Position numbers and translations under genes: made by a program. Shown here in pieces: positions 7,520 to 16,008 of a stretch of 64,000 bases of DNA. The notes beneath the pieces are model-generated. The model was not told the origin of the DNA, searched no databases, and saw nothing but the letters and a program-made list of their open reading frames with translations. Position 1 is the stretch's first letter. Each line of letters begins with the position of its first letter. The DNA is from JBCBWG01 sp038523925 (GTDB lineage Bacteria; Pseudomonadota; Alphaproteobacteria; Rhizobiales; Hyphomicrobiaceae): positions 1 through 64,000 of the forward strand of contig JBCBIY010000001.1 in the NCBI GenBank assembly GCA_038523925.1, in the 5' to 3' direction.

Positions 7520-8221
7520 TCAGCCCGCGTCCGCCGTTCCAACACCATCGACCCAATTGAAATGGATCGGGAAGCCTTCGCCTTGCAGCATGCCGACCAC
7601 CTCCGTGAGCGGCAGCCCAACCACGTTCGTATATGAGCCGGTCAGCTTCTGAATGAAACAACCGCCGATGCCTTGGATGGCGTAGCCGCCGGCCTTCCCG
7701 CGCCACTCGCGCGACGCAATGTAGGCGTCGATTTCTGCGCGCGACAGCCGCTTGAACCGCACCCGCGTCTCGACGATGCGCGAGCGGACGCGATCTTCAG
7801 GGGTCAGCAGGCAGATGCCGGTGTAAACGCGGTGCGCGCGGCCCGAGAGCAGCTCAAGCGACGCAATCGCCTCTTCGACATGCTGTGGTTTGATGAGGAT
7901 GCGCCGGCCGACGGAGACGATGGTGTCGGCTGCGAGGATGTAGCCGTGCGCCAGCGCAGTATCGTCGGCGATCTGCTCGCGCGCGGCGTCGGCTTTGGCG
8001 CGGGCAAGGCGCCCGACAAGCGTGCGCGGCATCTCTCCGCGCTTCGGCGTCTCGTCGATGTCTGTTGGCCGGAGCGCATCGGGGTCGATGCCCGCCTGCG
8101 CAAGCAACTGAAGCCGGCGTGGCGAACCGCTCGCGAGCACGAGACGCGGGCGCGCGCCCGGCGCCTGATCCCGGTCGCCGGCGCGGGCATCGCGCAGCGT
8201 CCGCCGCCTGGGCGAAGCCAC
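7520..8221 (-). CDS. maf: Maf family nucleoside triphosphate pyrophosphatase
   Basis: Maf proteins hydrolyse non-canonical nucleoside triphosphates. The product contains LVLASGSPRRLQLLAQAGI, then TDIDETPKRGE, ILAADTIVSVGRRIL and GKAGGYAIQGIGG, the standard Maf motifs. It is about 30 residues longer at the N-terminus than typical, and the real start is unclear. A GTG at 8221, just after the infA stop, gives 233 residues. An ATG at 8266 would overlap infA by 41 bases. Expression is probably coupled to infA. Confidence 0.92.
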   Translation of the reverse strand: MASPRRRTLRDARAGDRDQAPGARPRLVLASGSPRRLQLLAQAGIDPDALRPTDIDETPKRGEMPRTLVGRLARAKADAAREQIADDTALAHGYILAADTIVSVGRRILIKPQHVEEAIASLELLSGRAHRVYTGICLLTPEDRVRSRIVETRVRFKRLSRAEIDAYIASREWRGKAGGYAIQGIGGCFIQKLTGSYTNVVGLPLTEVVGMLQGEGFPIHFNWVDGVGTADAG

Positions 8222-8225
8222 CAGC

Positions 8226-8444
8226 CTATTTGAAGCGGTAAGTAATGCGGCCTTTGGTGAGGTCATAAGGCGTCATCTCAACCTGAACCCGGTCACCTGC
8301 AAGCACGCGAATGCGGTTCTTGCGCATCTTTCCCGCGGTGTGCGCAATAATCTCGTGGCCGTTCTCAAGCTTCACCCGAAACGTCGCGTTCGGCAGAAGC
8401 TCGGACACGACACCGGGGAACTCGAGAAGTTCTTCTTTGGCCAT
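8226..8444 (-). CDS. infA: Translation initiation factor IF-1
   Basis: IF-1 binds the ribosomal A site during initiation. The 72-residue product, MAKEELLEFPGVVSELLPNA through GRITYRFK, is a full-length OB-fold IF-1 of exact family size. It heads the infA-maf-yacG cluster, and its promoter should lie in the 176 bases between it and the glycosyltransferase gene, where I see no strong consensus. Confidence 0.98.
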   Translation of the reverse strand: MAKEELLEFPGVVSELLPNATFRVKLENGHEIIAHTAGKMRKNRIRVLAGDRVQVEMTPYDLTKGRITYRFK

Positions 8445-8620
8445 GCACTCTCTCTGCGTCTAAATTCGGCCGGACCATGCGCCCCGCCGGATTTGAAAGC
8501 AACCCTTTGCCGCGCGGTCATCAACGACCCGACCAAACCACTGAAACGTCGCGTTGGAACGTGGTCATTCGGCGGCCGGATCGCGGTCGCTTGGGCTCGC
8601 TCGCGCGGTCCGCGACGGGC

Positions 8621-9961
8621 TTAGCTGACGACTGCGGTCGGCTGAATATCGGACGTGCCATGCCCGTCAGGGGCGTGGCCGGTCTCAGCCGCGGGCGTTG
8701 GGTTGCGCCGGGCGAGATCGCCCTGCACTTCCTGATATAGGTCGTGGACCACGTTTGGCCAATGGAACACATTGGTTCGGGCGAGTGCGCCGCGGCCCAA
8801 CTGCGCAAGGCGGGCACGGTCGCTGGCAAGCGCTGCGAGGGTGCCGCCGAGATCACGGACTACGTCTGCTTCGCTGCGGCCCGCGACCGGCACGGCGATG
8901 CCGCTATCAGGCGTCACGATCTCGTTCGGGCCACCGAGCGCAAGGCAGATGACGGGCCGGGCATGGCTCATCGCTTCGACGACCACGTTGCCGCTTGCAT
9001 CGCGCAGGCTCGGAAACAGAAGCGCGTCGGCCGCGCGGTACTGCTCTGCCAGGTCGCCCTGCGACACGCGGCCGAGCCATGTGATCCGGTCTGCGATGCC
9101 GAGGTCTTCGGCGAGCCCGCGCCATGCCTGCTCCTCGCGGCCATCGCCGGCCATCGTCAGGCGGAGGTCGGCGCCGCTCTCGACTGCGGCCGCGATCGCG
9201 CGGATGCCGAGGTGCATGCCCTTCAGGTAGGTGAGCCGGCCGGCATAAACGAGACGCAGCGGACGCCCCGGCGTGGCAACCGGCGGTTCGGGCCGCGCGC
9301 CTGCCGGTTGCTGATCGATACCGAGTTCGAGCCGCACGCGCGTCTTCTCGCCAAGCGGGCCGGGCAGCAGACGCCGCGTCGCTTCGGTGCGCGCGTAGTA
9401 GGCGAGGGACGCGTGCGCGGCCCCGCGGGTCATCGGGTCGAAGGCGATCGCGCGATTGTAGACGTCGCGGGCGAGATCAGACAGCCAGCCGTGCATCGGA
9501 AAGCTCTTGCGCAGCGCCATTGGCACGCGGTCCCCGCCGCCGAGCGGGCCAACGACCAGCGGAATGCCGGCTTTATGAAGCACCGTCGGGTGGCGCGCGC
9601 CCCCGAGTGTGATGTGATGCGCAAAGTCGAAGTCGGCGCCTGCATAGGCGGCTTGAACATGGCCAACGAGGGCGCGCTGCCACATGACGTGAATGAGGTT
9701 CCAGGCAAGCCCCTCCGGAAGCAGACGCAGCAGCCGCTTAGCGGCGCGCTCCAGCCAGTCCGGCATGAAGATGTCGATTGTGACGCCCGGCTGGATGTCT
9801 CCGCGCGATGCGGCAGCGGCGATGTCATCGCGGTATTCAGAGCTCGTCACGACCGTGACGGCATGGCCCTGGCGCGCGGCATGCAACGCCCAATTCCAGC
9901 CGATGCCGGGCTCCGAACCCTGGCCGGGGCCGAATGAGAATGCGCTGAGTAAGATTTTCAT
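8621..9961 (-). CDS. Glycosyltransferase family 4 (GT-B) protein
   Basis: The 446-residue protein is a GT-B glycosyltransferase. The N-terminal half begins MKILLSAFSFGPGQGSEPGIGWNWA, whose glycine-rich turn is the acceptor-side loop. The C-terminal half has LVYAGRLTYLKGMHLGIRA, a nucleotide-sugar site, and DALLFPSLRDASGNVVVEAMSHARPVICLALGGP, the conserved EX7E-type region. Donor and acceptor are unknown; exopolysaccharide or lipopolysaccharide assembly is the likely setting. It is divergent from a polysaccharide deacetylase gene across a region with an 18-bp palindrome. Confidence 0.9.
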   Translation of the reverse strand: MKILLSAFSFGPGQGSEPGIGWNWALHAARQGHAVTVVTSSEYRDDIAAAASRGDIQPGVTIDIFMPDWLERAAKRLLRLLPEGLAWNLIHVMWQRALVGHVQAAYAGADFDFAHHITLGGARHPTVLHKAGIPLVVGPLGGGDRVPMALRKSFPMHGWLSDLARDVYNRAIAFDPMTRGAAHASLAYYARTEATRRLLPGPLGEKTRVRLELGIDQQPAGARPEPPVATPGRPLRLVYAGRLTYLKGMHLGIRAIAAAVESGADLRLTMAGDGREEQAWRGLAEDLGIADRITWLGRVSQGDLAEQYRAADALLFPSLRDASGNVVVEAMSHARPVICLALGGPNEIVTPDSGIAVPVAGRSEADVVRDLGGTLAALASDRARLAQLGRGALARTNVFHWPNVVHDLYQEVQGDLARRNPTPAAETGHAPDGHGTSDIQPTAVVS

Positions 9962-10026
9962 GCGGTGACCGGCATCGGGGTCTCAAGCAGTTTGAAAGAG
10001 GCGCGAGCAGATTATATGCCACGGTC

Positions 10027-10044
10027 ATCTGACAGACGTCAGAT
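10027..10044. promoter_or_regulatory. Inverted repeat in the glycan gene divergent promoter region
   Basis: ATCTGAC-AGAC-GTCAGAT has perfect seven-base arms. It sits between the divergent glycosyltransferase and polysaccharide deacetylase genes, 66 bases from one start and 77 from the other, where a shared regulator could bind. No candidate regulator is encoded nearby. Confidence 0.55.
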
Positions 10045-10120
10045 ACCGGATATTAAGGTGGACTGGCCCGCGATTTGCTGACGCTGTTGCTTGGCTCACC
10101 AAAGGTTGATCGCATTAAGC

Positions 10121-11209
10121 ATGGATCTCCGCTCCACCCTGCTAAACGCGCTGCACGCGTCGCGTCTGCATCGGCTCCTGCCGAACGGAACGCTTGGGCG
10201 TGGCGCGATCCTGATGCTGCACCACGTGCGGCCGGAGCCGGTTAACGCCTTTCTTCCGAACAAGGGCCTATCGGTTACGCCCGAGTTCCTCGATGCGGTT
10301 CTCGCGCATTTGACGCGCCAGGGCTTTGACCTCGTTGACCTCGACACGGCGCATGACCGCCTGCTGGCCGATCCTGCCGGCCGCTCCGGCGCGCCGCCGT
10401 TTATCGCGATCACGCTCGATGATGGCTATCGCAACAACCGCACGCATGCGCTGCCGGTGTTCGAGCGGTATTCAGCGCCGCATACGATCTACGTGGCGAC
10501 GCAGTTGTCCGACGGTGATGCGTGCATTTGGTGGGAGGTCATCGAGCGCGCGCTCCAGTCCGCCGAGAGCCTGGTCCTGCCCGCACCGCTCGCAGGCACT
10601 GTGTCGACGAAGACGGCGGCAGACAAGCAGCGTGTGTTCCAGCGCGTGCTCGGCGTCATCGAAACGATCCATCCATATGACGTGCCGGATTTCGTCGCGC
10701 GCATTGCAGAACAGGCCGATGTCGATACGACGTCGGTCTGCCGCGAGCTCGTGATGGGCTGGGACGAAGTCGCAGAGATCGCCCGCCATCCGTTGGTGAC
10801 GATCGGCGGGCACACGATCACGCACCCGCGCCTGACGGGGCTCGACGCCGATGACGCGCGACGCGAAATCGACACCAGTCTCGACGTGATCGGCGAGCGC
10901 ATCGGTGCGCGGCCACGCCACTTCTCCTACCCCTATGGAAGCGCCGTGAGCGCAGGGCCGCGCGAGTTTGAGATTGCGCGCGACCTTGACATCACAACCG
11001 CAGTGACGACGCGCAAGGGCGTCCTGACAGCGTCAAGCGCAAGCAACCTAACGTCACTGCCGCGGCTCTCGCTGAACGGCCACTTCCAGGATCTCGCGAC
11101 CGTAGACGTGCTCGTAAGCGGCATCCCAACTGGTGTCGCAAACAGCGTCGCCAAGGTTCGCGACCTCGCTGCGCGCGGCATGCGCAATCTCGCCGGTACG
11201 CGCGCCTGA
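10121..11209 (+). CDS. Polysaccharide deacetylase (CE4) family protein
   Basis: The 362-residue product has NodB-homology motifs: ITLDDGYRNN (metal and catalytic Asp) and GGHTITHPRLTGL (metal-binding His pair), followed by SYPYG. These enzymes remove acetyl groups from N-acetylated glycans. There is no clear signal peptide, so it may act on cytoplasmic or membrane-linked glycan intermediates with the divergent glycosyltransferase. The ATG at 10121 is chosen over a TTG at 10091. The weak upstream AAAGG does not settle the start. Confidence 0.88.
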   Translation: MDLRSTLLNALHASRLHRLLPNGTLGRGAILMLHHVRPEPVNAFLPNKGLSVTPEFLDAVLAHLTRQGFDLVDLDTAHDRLLADPAGRSGAPPFIAITLDDGYRNNRTHALPVFERYSAPHTIYVATQLSDGDACIWWEVIERALQSAESLVLPAPLAGTVSTKTAADKQRVFQRVLGVIETIHPYDVPDFVARIAEQADVDTTSVCRELVMGWDEVAEIARHPLVTIGGHTITHPRLTGLDADDARREIDTSLDVIGERIGARPRHFSYPYGSAVSAGPREFEIARDLDITTAVTTRKGVLTASSASNLTSLPRLSLNGHFQDLATVDVLVSGIPTGVANSVAKVRDLAARGMRNLAGTRA

Positions 11210-11334
11210 CACGCGGCGCCAAGGCCGCCGATTTCACTCCGCACAATTCATGTTCCAGCCGGAACTGAAGCGCCCGCGCGTCGGGCCTAATCCCTCCATC
11301 GCAAACGCTGTCTCAAAAAGCGATGGAGATGATC

Positions 11335-12279
11335 ATGAGCATCAAACGCAAACCCCTGCCGCTCGCAAACGGTCCGGTCTTTCTGACCGACGGCGGCATG
11401 GAGACGACTTTTATCTTCCACGAAGGACTTGAGCTTCCTGAGTTCTCGTCCCTCGTCCTCATCAAGTCTGAAGACGGCCGCCAGGCGATCGCGAAGTACG
11501 CGAAGACCTATATCGATCTCGCACGCGACGCGGGCCTCGGGCTTGTCATCGAAAGCACGACGTGGCGGGCGGGTCCTGATTGGGCGGACAAGATCGGCTT
11601 CCCGGGACTTGATAACTTGGCTGGGGCCAACCGGGACTCGATTGCCCTGCTCGACGAAATGCGTCGGGAGGCCGCGAAGATGGATGTGAATGTCATCGTG
11701 AGCGCGTGCATTGGCCCGCGCGGAGACGGGTATGATCCCGGTCGGATCATGACGGGCGAAGAGGCCGCGCTCTATCACGATTGGCAGGTGCGCGTCCTCG
11801 CCGAGACAAACGCCGACGTGATTACCGGGCTCACGATGACGAACGTGCCGGAGGCGATCGGCATTGCGACGGCTGCGAAGTTGCACGACATGCCATGCGT
11901 CATTTCGTTCACGCTCGAGACCGACGGGCGGCTGCCGACGGGTGACAGTCTCGAAGGCGCGATCGTTGCGGTTGACGCGGCGACCGGCGACGCGCCTGCC
12001 TACTACATGATCAATTGCGCGCACCCGACGCACTTGATCAAGAGCCTCGACCTGCCGGCTGACATCAGGGAACGTCTGCGCGGCATTCGAGCGAATGCGT
12101 CCAAGTGTTCGCATGCGGAGCTCGACGAAATGGAAGAGCTCGATGTCGGCAACCCACATGAGCTCGGCCGCGAGATGGCCGATATTCACGCGGCCCACCC
12201 CCACATCCGCGTGCTTGGCGGTTGTTGCGGAACCGATGACCGGCACGTCCGCGAGATCGCAAAGGCGCTGATGTTCTAG
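11335..12279 (+). CDS. Homocysteine S-methyltransferase family protein
   Basis: The 314-residue product has the Hcy-binding TIM-barrel signatures: LTDGGMETTFIF near the start, NCAHPTHL (first zinc Cys) and VLGGCCGTDDRH (second and third). This family includes methyl transfers from betaine, dimethylsulfoniopropionate or S-methylmethionine to homocysteine. A zinc-site Cys set is complete, so it should be active. The start at 11335 follows GGAG by six bases; an ATG at 11323 is also in frame. Placement near a BKACE and a dehydrogenase fits catabolism of a methylated compound, but this is inference. Confidence 0.87.
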   Translation: MSIKRKPLPLANGPVFLTDGGMETTFIFHEGLELPEFSSLVLIKSEDGRQAIAKYAKTYIDLARDAGLGLVIESTTWRAGPDWADKIGFPGLDNLAGANRDSIALLDEMRREAAKMDVNVIVSACIGPRGDGYDPGRIMTGEEAALYHDWQVRVLAETNADVITGLTMTNVPEAIGIATAAKLHDMPCVISFTLETDGRLPTGDSLEGAIVAVDAATGDAPAYYMINCAHPTHLIKSLDLPADIRERLRGIRANASKCSHAELDEMEELDVGNPHELGREMADIHAAHPHIRVLGGCCGTDDRHVREIAKALMF

Positions 12280-12326
12280 ACGGCACTGCGCGCGGCGGGC
12301 TCAAGAGCTACGTCGCGCGCAACGCT

Positions 12327-13118
12327 CTAAACCAAGCTCTGGGTATCGCCGTCGACGCTGATGGCCTGGCCAGAAATTGTCGAAGCCTTGGGGCTCGCCA
12401 GGTAGACGATCATGTCGGCAAGTTCCGTCGGCGGGATGAGCGTCTTCACCGAAAGCGCCGAGACCATCTTTGCTTGCATGTCGTCAAACGACATGTTGGC
12501 CGCCCGCGCCTTCGCGTCGATCACCCGGCGGATCCGGTCGCCGTCAACGGGGCCGGGCAGGACCGCGTTGCAGCGGATGGCGTTGTCGCCAAGCTCAATT
12601 GCGACCGTTTTTGTGAACCCGATGACGCCCCACTTGGCGGCCGCGTAAGGCGCGCGGAGCGGGAAGCCGAACTTGCCCGCAGCCGACGATAGGTTTGCGA
12701 TGGAAACGCTCGCGCCAGGCTTAGCCGCGGCCGCCTTCAAGTGCGGGACCGCGAGCCGCGTGACGTTGAACATGCCGGTGATGCAGACGGCCAGACAGCG
12801 ATCCCAATCCTCCGGCGCGATCTCATCGACGCGGCCCGTCGGGCCGGCAATGCCCGCGTTGTTGACGAGACAGTCGAGCCCACCGAGCGCGCCGACGGCC
12901 TCATCCATCATCGCCGCGACGGCCTCGCGATCAGCAACGTCCGTTACGGATTGCGAGATCCCAGCGTCCACATCATGCAGCGTTGCCAGCGCTTCGGTAT
13001 CGATATCGCAGACGTGGACCTTCGCCCCTTCCGCGCGGAAGCTTTCGGCGGTCTTGCGGCCGATGCCGCTCGCCCCAGCCGTCACAAGCACGCGCAATCC
13101 GGAAATGCCGAGGTCCAT
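12327..13118 (-). CDS. Short-chain dehydrogenase/reductase (SDR)
   Basis: The 263-residue protein is a classical SDR: nucleotide site VTAGASGIGRKTA, NNAG at about residue 85, and catalytic Ser with YAAAKWG. Asp in VCDIDTEA at the end of the second strand suggests NAD(H) preference. The substrate cannot be told. The ATG at 13118 follows GGAG by seven bases. It is divergent from the CRYL1-like dehydrogenase gene, so the two may share control. Confidence 0.9.
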   Translation of the reverse strand: MDLGISGLRVLVTAGASGIGRKTAESFRAEGAKVHVCDIDTEALATLHDVDAGISQSVTDVADREAVAAMMDEAVGALGGLDCLVNNAGIAGPTGRVDEIAPEDWDRCLAVCITGMFNVTRLAVPHLKAAAAKPGASVSIANLSSAAGKFGFPLRAPYAAAKWGVIGFTKTVAIELGDNAIRCNAVLPGPVDGDRIRRVIDAKARAANMSFDDMQAKMVSALSVKTLIPPTELADMIVYLASPKASTISGQAISVDGDTQSLV

Positions 13119-13352
13119 GGGTGTGCTCCGTCTATTAGCGAATGTGGATCGCGGAACACTCGCGAATGCCGCTGCTTTCCGCAATAGCCGGAGACCGGAG
13201 ACGGTGATGCGACTACAGGAGGTTGATTTGAGCTGGACGTGGCAGGGCGGCGATCGCGTTCGACATCGCTGATGCTGAGCCTGCCCGCTGGACCGCGCGC
13301 CGCGGCGTGCTAGCTTCTCGGCAACGCATCGTTGCCGTCTGGGGAGGCTGAT

Positions 13353-14300
13353 TTGACGAAGATTGGAATTGTCGGGACAGGTCTGATTGGGCGCGCCTGG
13401 GCGGCGGTGTTCGCCCGGTCCGGCCATAACGTGGCGCTTTGGGATGCCGACGCCGATGCGCTTGCCCGTGCGCCGGACCTGATCGCGCAGGGCCTCCGCG
13501 ATCACGCAAAGCACGGACTGGTCGAGGATCCGGACGCGGCCGCCGAGCGCGTTGCCAAAGCTGCCTCACTTGATGACGCGCTGGCTGATGCCGCGCTCGT
13601 CCAGGAAAGCGGGCCCGAGCGCCTCGACCTCAAGACGGATTTGTTCGCGGCGATGGATCGCGCGGCAGCGCCAGAGACGCTCCTTGCCTCATCCTCTTCT
13701 GCGATTGTCGCCTCTCGCTTTACCGAAGGCCTTGAGGGCCGCGCGCGGTGTCTGATCGGCCATCCCGTGAACCCGCCAAACGTCGTCCCGATTGTTGAGA
13801 TCTGCGGCGCGCCATGGACGCGCGCTGACGTCATCGCGCGCGCCCGCGAGATCTACGAGCGCGCCGGTCAGGTCGCGATCGAGGTCAAGCAGGAGATTGA
13901 CGGATTTGTGCTCAATCGCATGCAGGCTGTCCTCCTCGCAGAAGCGTTCCGGCTCGTTAGCGAGGGGTATGTCACCGCGGCCGACCTCGACAAGACGATC
14001 AAGGACGGGCTCGGCCGGCGCTGGGCGTTCATGGGGCCCATCGAGACGATCGAACTGAACGCGCCTGGCGGGATCGCGGACTATGGTGCGCGCTATGGCA
14101 AAACGCTCCACGGGCTCGCGAGCGCGCCCGTCACAGAAGACCTGTTCTCGGAGTCAACGATCGCGAAGGTCGCTGAGAGCTGGGGCGGCGCGCCAACGCA
14201 AGCTGATGTCGCAAAGAAGAGCGTCTGGCGTGACGACCGGCTGGCCGCGCTTGATGCGCACCTGCGCGCAGCAAAGCCGCCGCCGGGCGAGATGAGCTGA
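13353..14300 (+). CDS. 3-hydroxyacyl-CoA dehydrogenase-fold enzyme, L-gulonate 3-dehydrogenase/lambda-crystallin-like
   Basis: The 315-residue product has the NAD-binding GTGLIGRAWAAVFARSG, catalytic SSSSAI and HPVNPP, and a C-terminal region FVLNRMQAVLLAEAFRLVSEG with GLGRRWAFMGPIETIELNA. This C-terminal set resembles lambda-crystallin (L-gulonate 3-dehydrogenase) more than long-chain 3-hydroxyacyl-CoA dehydrogenase. Carnitine 3-dehydrogenase is a related possibility. It would oxidise a 3-hydroxy acid to a 3-keto acid, and the next gene cleaves beta-keto acids. The start is a TTG preceded by GGGGAGG five bases upstream, which decides it over a TTG at 13332. Confidence 0.85.
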   Translation: MTKIGIVGTGLIGRAWAAVFARSGHNVALWDADADALARAPDLIAQGLRDHAKHGLVEDPDAAAERVAKAASLDDALADAALVQESGPERLDLKTDLFAAMDRAAAPETLLASSSSAIVASRFTEGLEGRARCLIGHPVNPPNVVPIVEICGAPWTRADVIARAREIYERAGQVAIEVKQEIDGFVLNRMQAVLLAEAFRLVSEGYVTAADLDKTIKDGLGRRWAFMGPIETIELNAPGGIADYGARYGKTLHGLASAPVTEDLFSESTIAKVAESWGGAPTQADVAKKSVWRDDRLAALDAHLRAAKPPPGEMS

Positions 14301-14443
14301 CGTTCACCTGCTCTCACCTGACCTAATCCAGCATGCGTTTTGACGATGCATCTTGCAGGTCCGGCGATGTCACGTCAGCCAGATGAGCCCGAAGCCCGCC
14401 TGCCTATTGTCCGCCAACGCTTAAGCGAAAGAGACCGCCCCAA

Positions 14444-15379
14444 ATGCCCGCGCCTCAAAAAGTCATCATCACCTGCGCCGTCACCGGTTCGATCCACACG
14501 CCATCAATGTCGCCGCATCTGCCGGTCACAGCAGAGGAAATTTCAGACGCTGCGATTGGCGCCGCGGAAGCCGGCGCGGCAATTGTCCACCTGCATGCGC
14601 GCAACCCGGAAGACGGCCGCCCCGATCAGTCGATCGAAGCGTTCTCGCCAATCCTGCAGGTGATCAAGCAGCGCTCCGGTGCCGTCCTCAACATCACGAC
14701 CGGCGGCGCGATGACCATGACTGTCGAAGAGCGCGCGAAACCCGCAACCGTATTCAAGCCGGAAGTCGCGAGCCTCAACATGGGCACGATGAACTTCGGG
14801 CTCTTTCCGATGCTCGCGCGCTTCAAGGACGACCTGAAACACGATTGGGAACGCGACTACCTCGAAGGGTCGCGGACAGGGTTCTTCAAGAACACGTTCG
14901 CCGATATCGAATACATCCTGACCGAATGCGCGAACAACGGCACGCGCTTCGAGATCGAGTGCTACGACATCGGACACCTTTATACGCTCGCGCACATGGC
15001 CGACCGCGGGATCGTCAAGCCGCCGTTCTTCGTCCAATCGGTCTTCGGCATCCTCGGTGGCATCGGCGGGCATCCCGAAGACGTCTCGCACATGAAGCGG
15101 ACCGCGGATCGCTTGTTTGGCCGCGACTACCGCTGGAGCGTGCTCGGCGCCGGCCGCAATCAGCTTGCGATTGCGGCGCAGTCGGCGGCGATGGGCGGCA
15201 ATGTCCGCGTCGGGCTTGAGGACTCACTTTGGGCAGGGCCCGGCAAGCTTGCCGAAAGCAACGCGCAGCAAGTGAAAATCGTGCGCGGCATCCTTGAAGG
15301 CATGGGCCTTGAGATCGCATCGCCGGACGACGCCCGTGAGATCCTCGAACTCAAAGGCGGCGACCAGGTCGGGTTCTGA
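14444..15379 (+). CDS. Beta-keto acid cleavage enzyme (BKACE, DUF849)
   Basis: BKACE enzymes condense a beta-keto acid with acetyl-CoA, giving acetoacetate and a new CoA thioester. The 311-residue product has the zinc-binding VHLHARNPEDGRP, the LNITTGG loop, EIECYDIGHL and GLEDSLWAGPG. Zinc ligands of the HxH pair and the later Glu are present. Members include 3-keto-5-aminohexanoate and dehydrocarnitine cleavage enzymes; the substrate here is not defined. It follows the 3-hydroxy acid dehydrogenase by 143 bases, and the two could work in sequence. Confidence 0.9.
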   Translation: MPAPQKVIITCAVTGSIHTPSMSPHLPVTAEEISDAAIGAAEAGAAIVHLHARNPEDGRPDQSIEAFSPILQVIKQRSGAVLNITTGGAMTMTVEERAKPATVFKPEVASLNMGTMNFGLFPMLARFKDDLKHDWERDYLEGSRTGFFKNTFADIEYILTECANNGTRFEIECYDIGHLYTLAHMADRGIVKPPFFVQSVFGILGGIGGHPEDVSHMKRTADRLFGRDYRWSVLGAGRNQLAIAAQSAAMGGNVRVGLEDSLWAGPGKLAESNAQQVKIVRGILEGMGLEIASPDDAREILELKGGDQVGF

Positions 15380-15504
15380 TCTTTGCGCGTGCGCGCTTGC
15401 GCAACGCACGTTCATGATGCCGCGCATCAAGCCGACGACTTGATCGACAATTGAGCCGATCCGCTGTCTAACCATCCGCATTCACAGGATGGGAGTGACG
15501 GGTG

Positions 15505-15855
15505 ATGAACTTCGGTTTGCGTGTGGTTGCGGTCGCCGCGGCAACGGTGGTGATTGGGTTCGGCGCGCTGTCATCGCCTGCCAATGCTGCAAGCTGCAGC
15601 CTGTTCGGCAACCTGAAGTCGGTCAACTCCGGCACGAAGATTGCCTTGAACTTCGTCAACCGGTCCGGCGGCTATCGCGTCGTGATGTGGCTCGACTATC
15701 AGGGCCGCCCGATCGACTACAAGGCGCTCAACAATGGCGAATCCTATCGTCAGAGCACGTTTGTCGGCCACCCCTGGATGATCACCGACGGCCCCGGAAA
15801 TTGCCGGCAGATCGTCGTCCCCAAACGCTCGCGCCGCGTCACCATTCGCCGATGA
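15505..15855 (+). CDS. Secreted VHL beta-domain-like protein
   Basis: The 116-residue product has a Sec signal peptide ending at about SSPANA-ASC. The mature part resembles the beta domain of the von Hippel-Lindau protein: NFVNRSGGYRVVMWLDYQG, a central Asp-Tyr, then STFVGHPWMITDG and a final IVVPK. The VHL domain in Pfam includes some bacterial proteins, of unknown role. There is one Cys near the new N-terminus and one near the C-terminus, which could pair. A GTG at 15502 is an equally possible start; GGAG lies six to nine bases upstream. It stands alone, apart from the next gene by 153 bases. Confidence 0.7.
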   Translation: MNFGLRVVAVAAATVVIGFGALSSPANAASCSLFGNLKSVNSGTKIALNFVNRSGGYRVVMWLDYQGRPIDYKALNNGESYRQSTFVGHPWMITDGPGNCRQIVVPKRSRRVTIRR

Positions 15856-16008
15856 ACCGCGCGTCTGCTGGACGAGGGCCGTCGATTTCGTCGAACCTGC
15901 ACGCGCCTCAGAAAGCCTGATGCGTGTTGCGACTGGCCGCACGGAGGCGCGGGCGATAGGTTCGCGATCTCTCTGGGTGAGGCTTCGACGACGGCGGACG
16001 GGCGCGGA

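Noticed and set aside
8744..9937. A 397-codon open frame on the plus strand
   Set aside because: It is antisense to the well-supported glycosyltransferase, rich in Arg, Ala and His as expected from reverse reading of GC-rich code, and has no recognisable domain.
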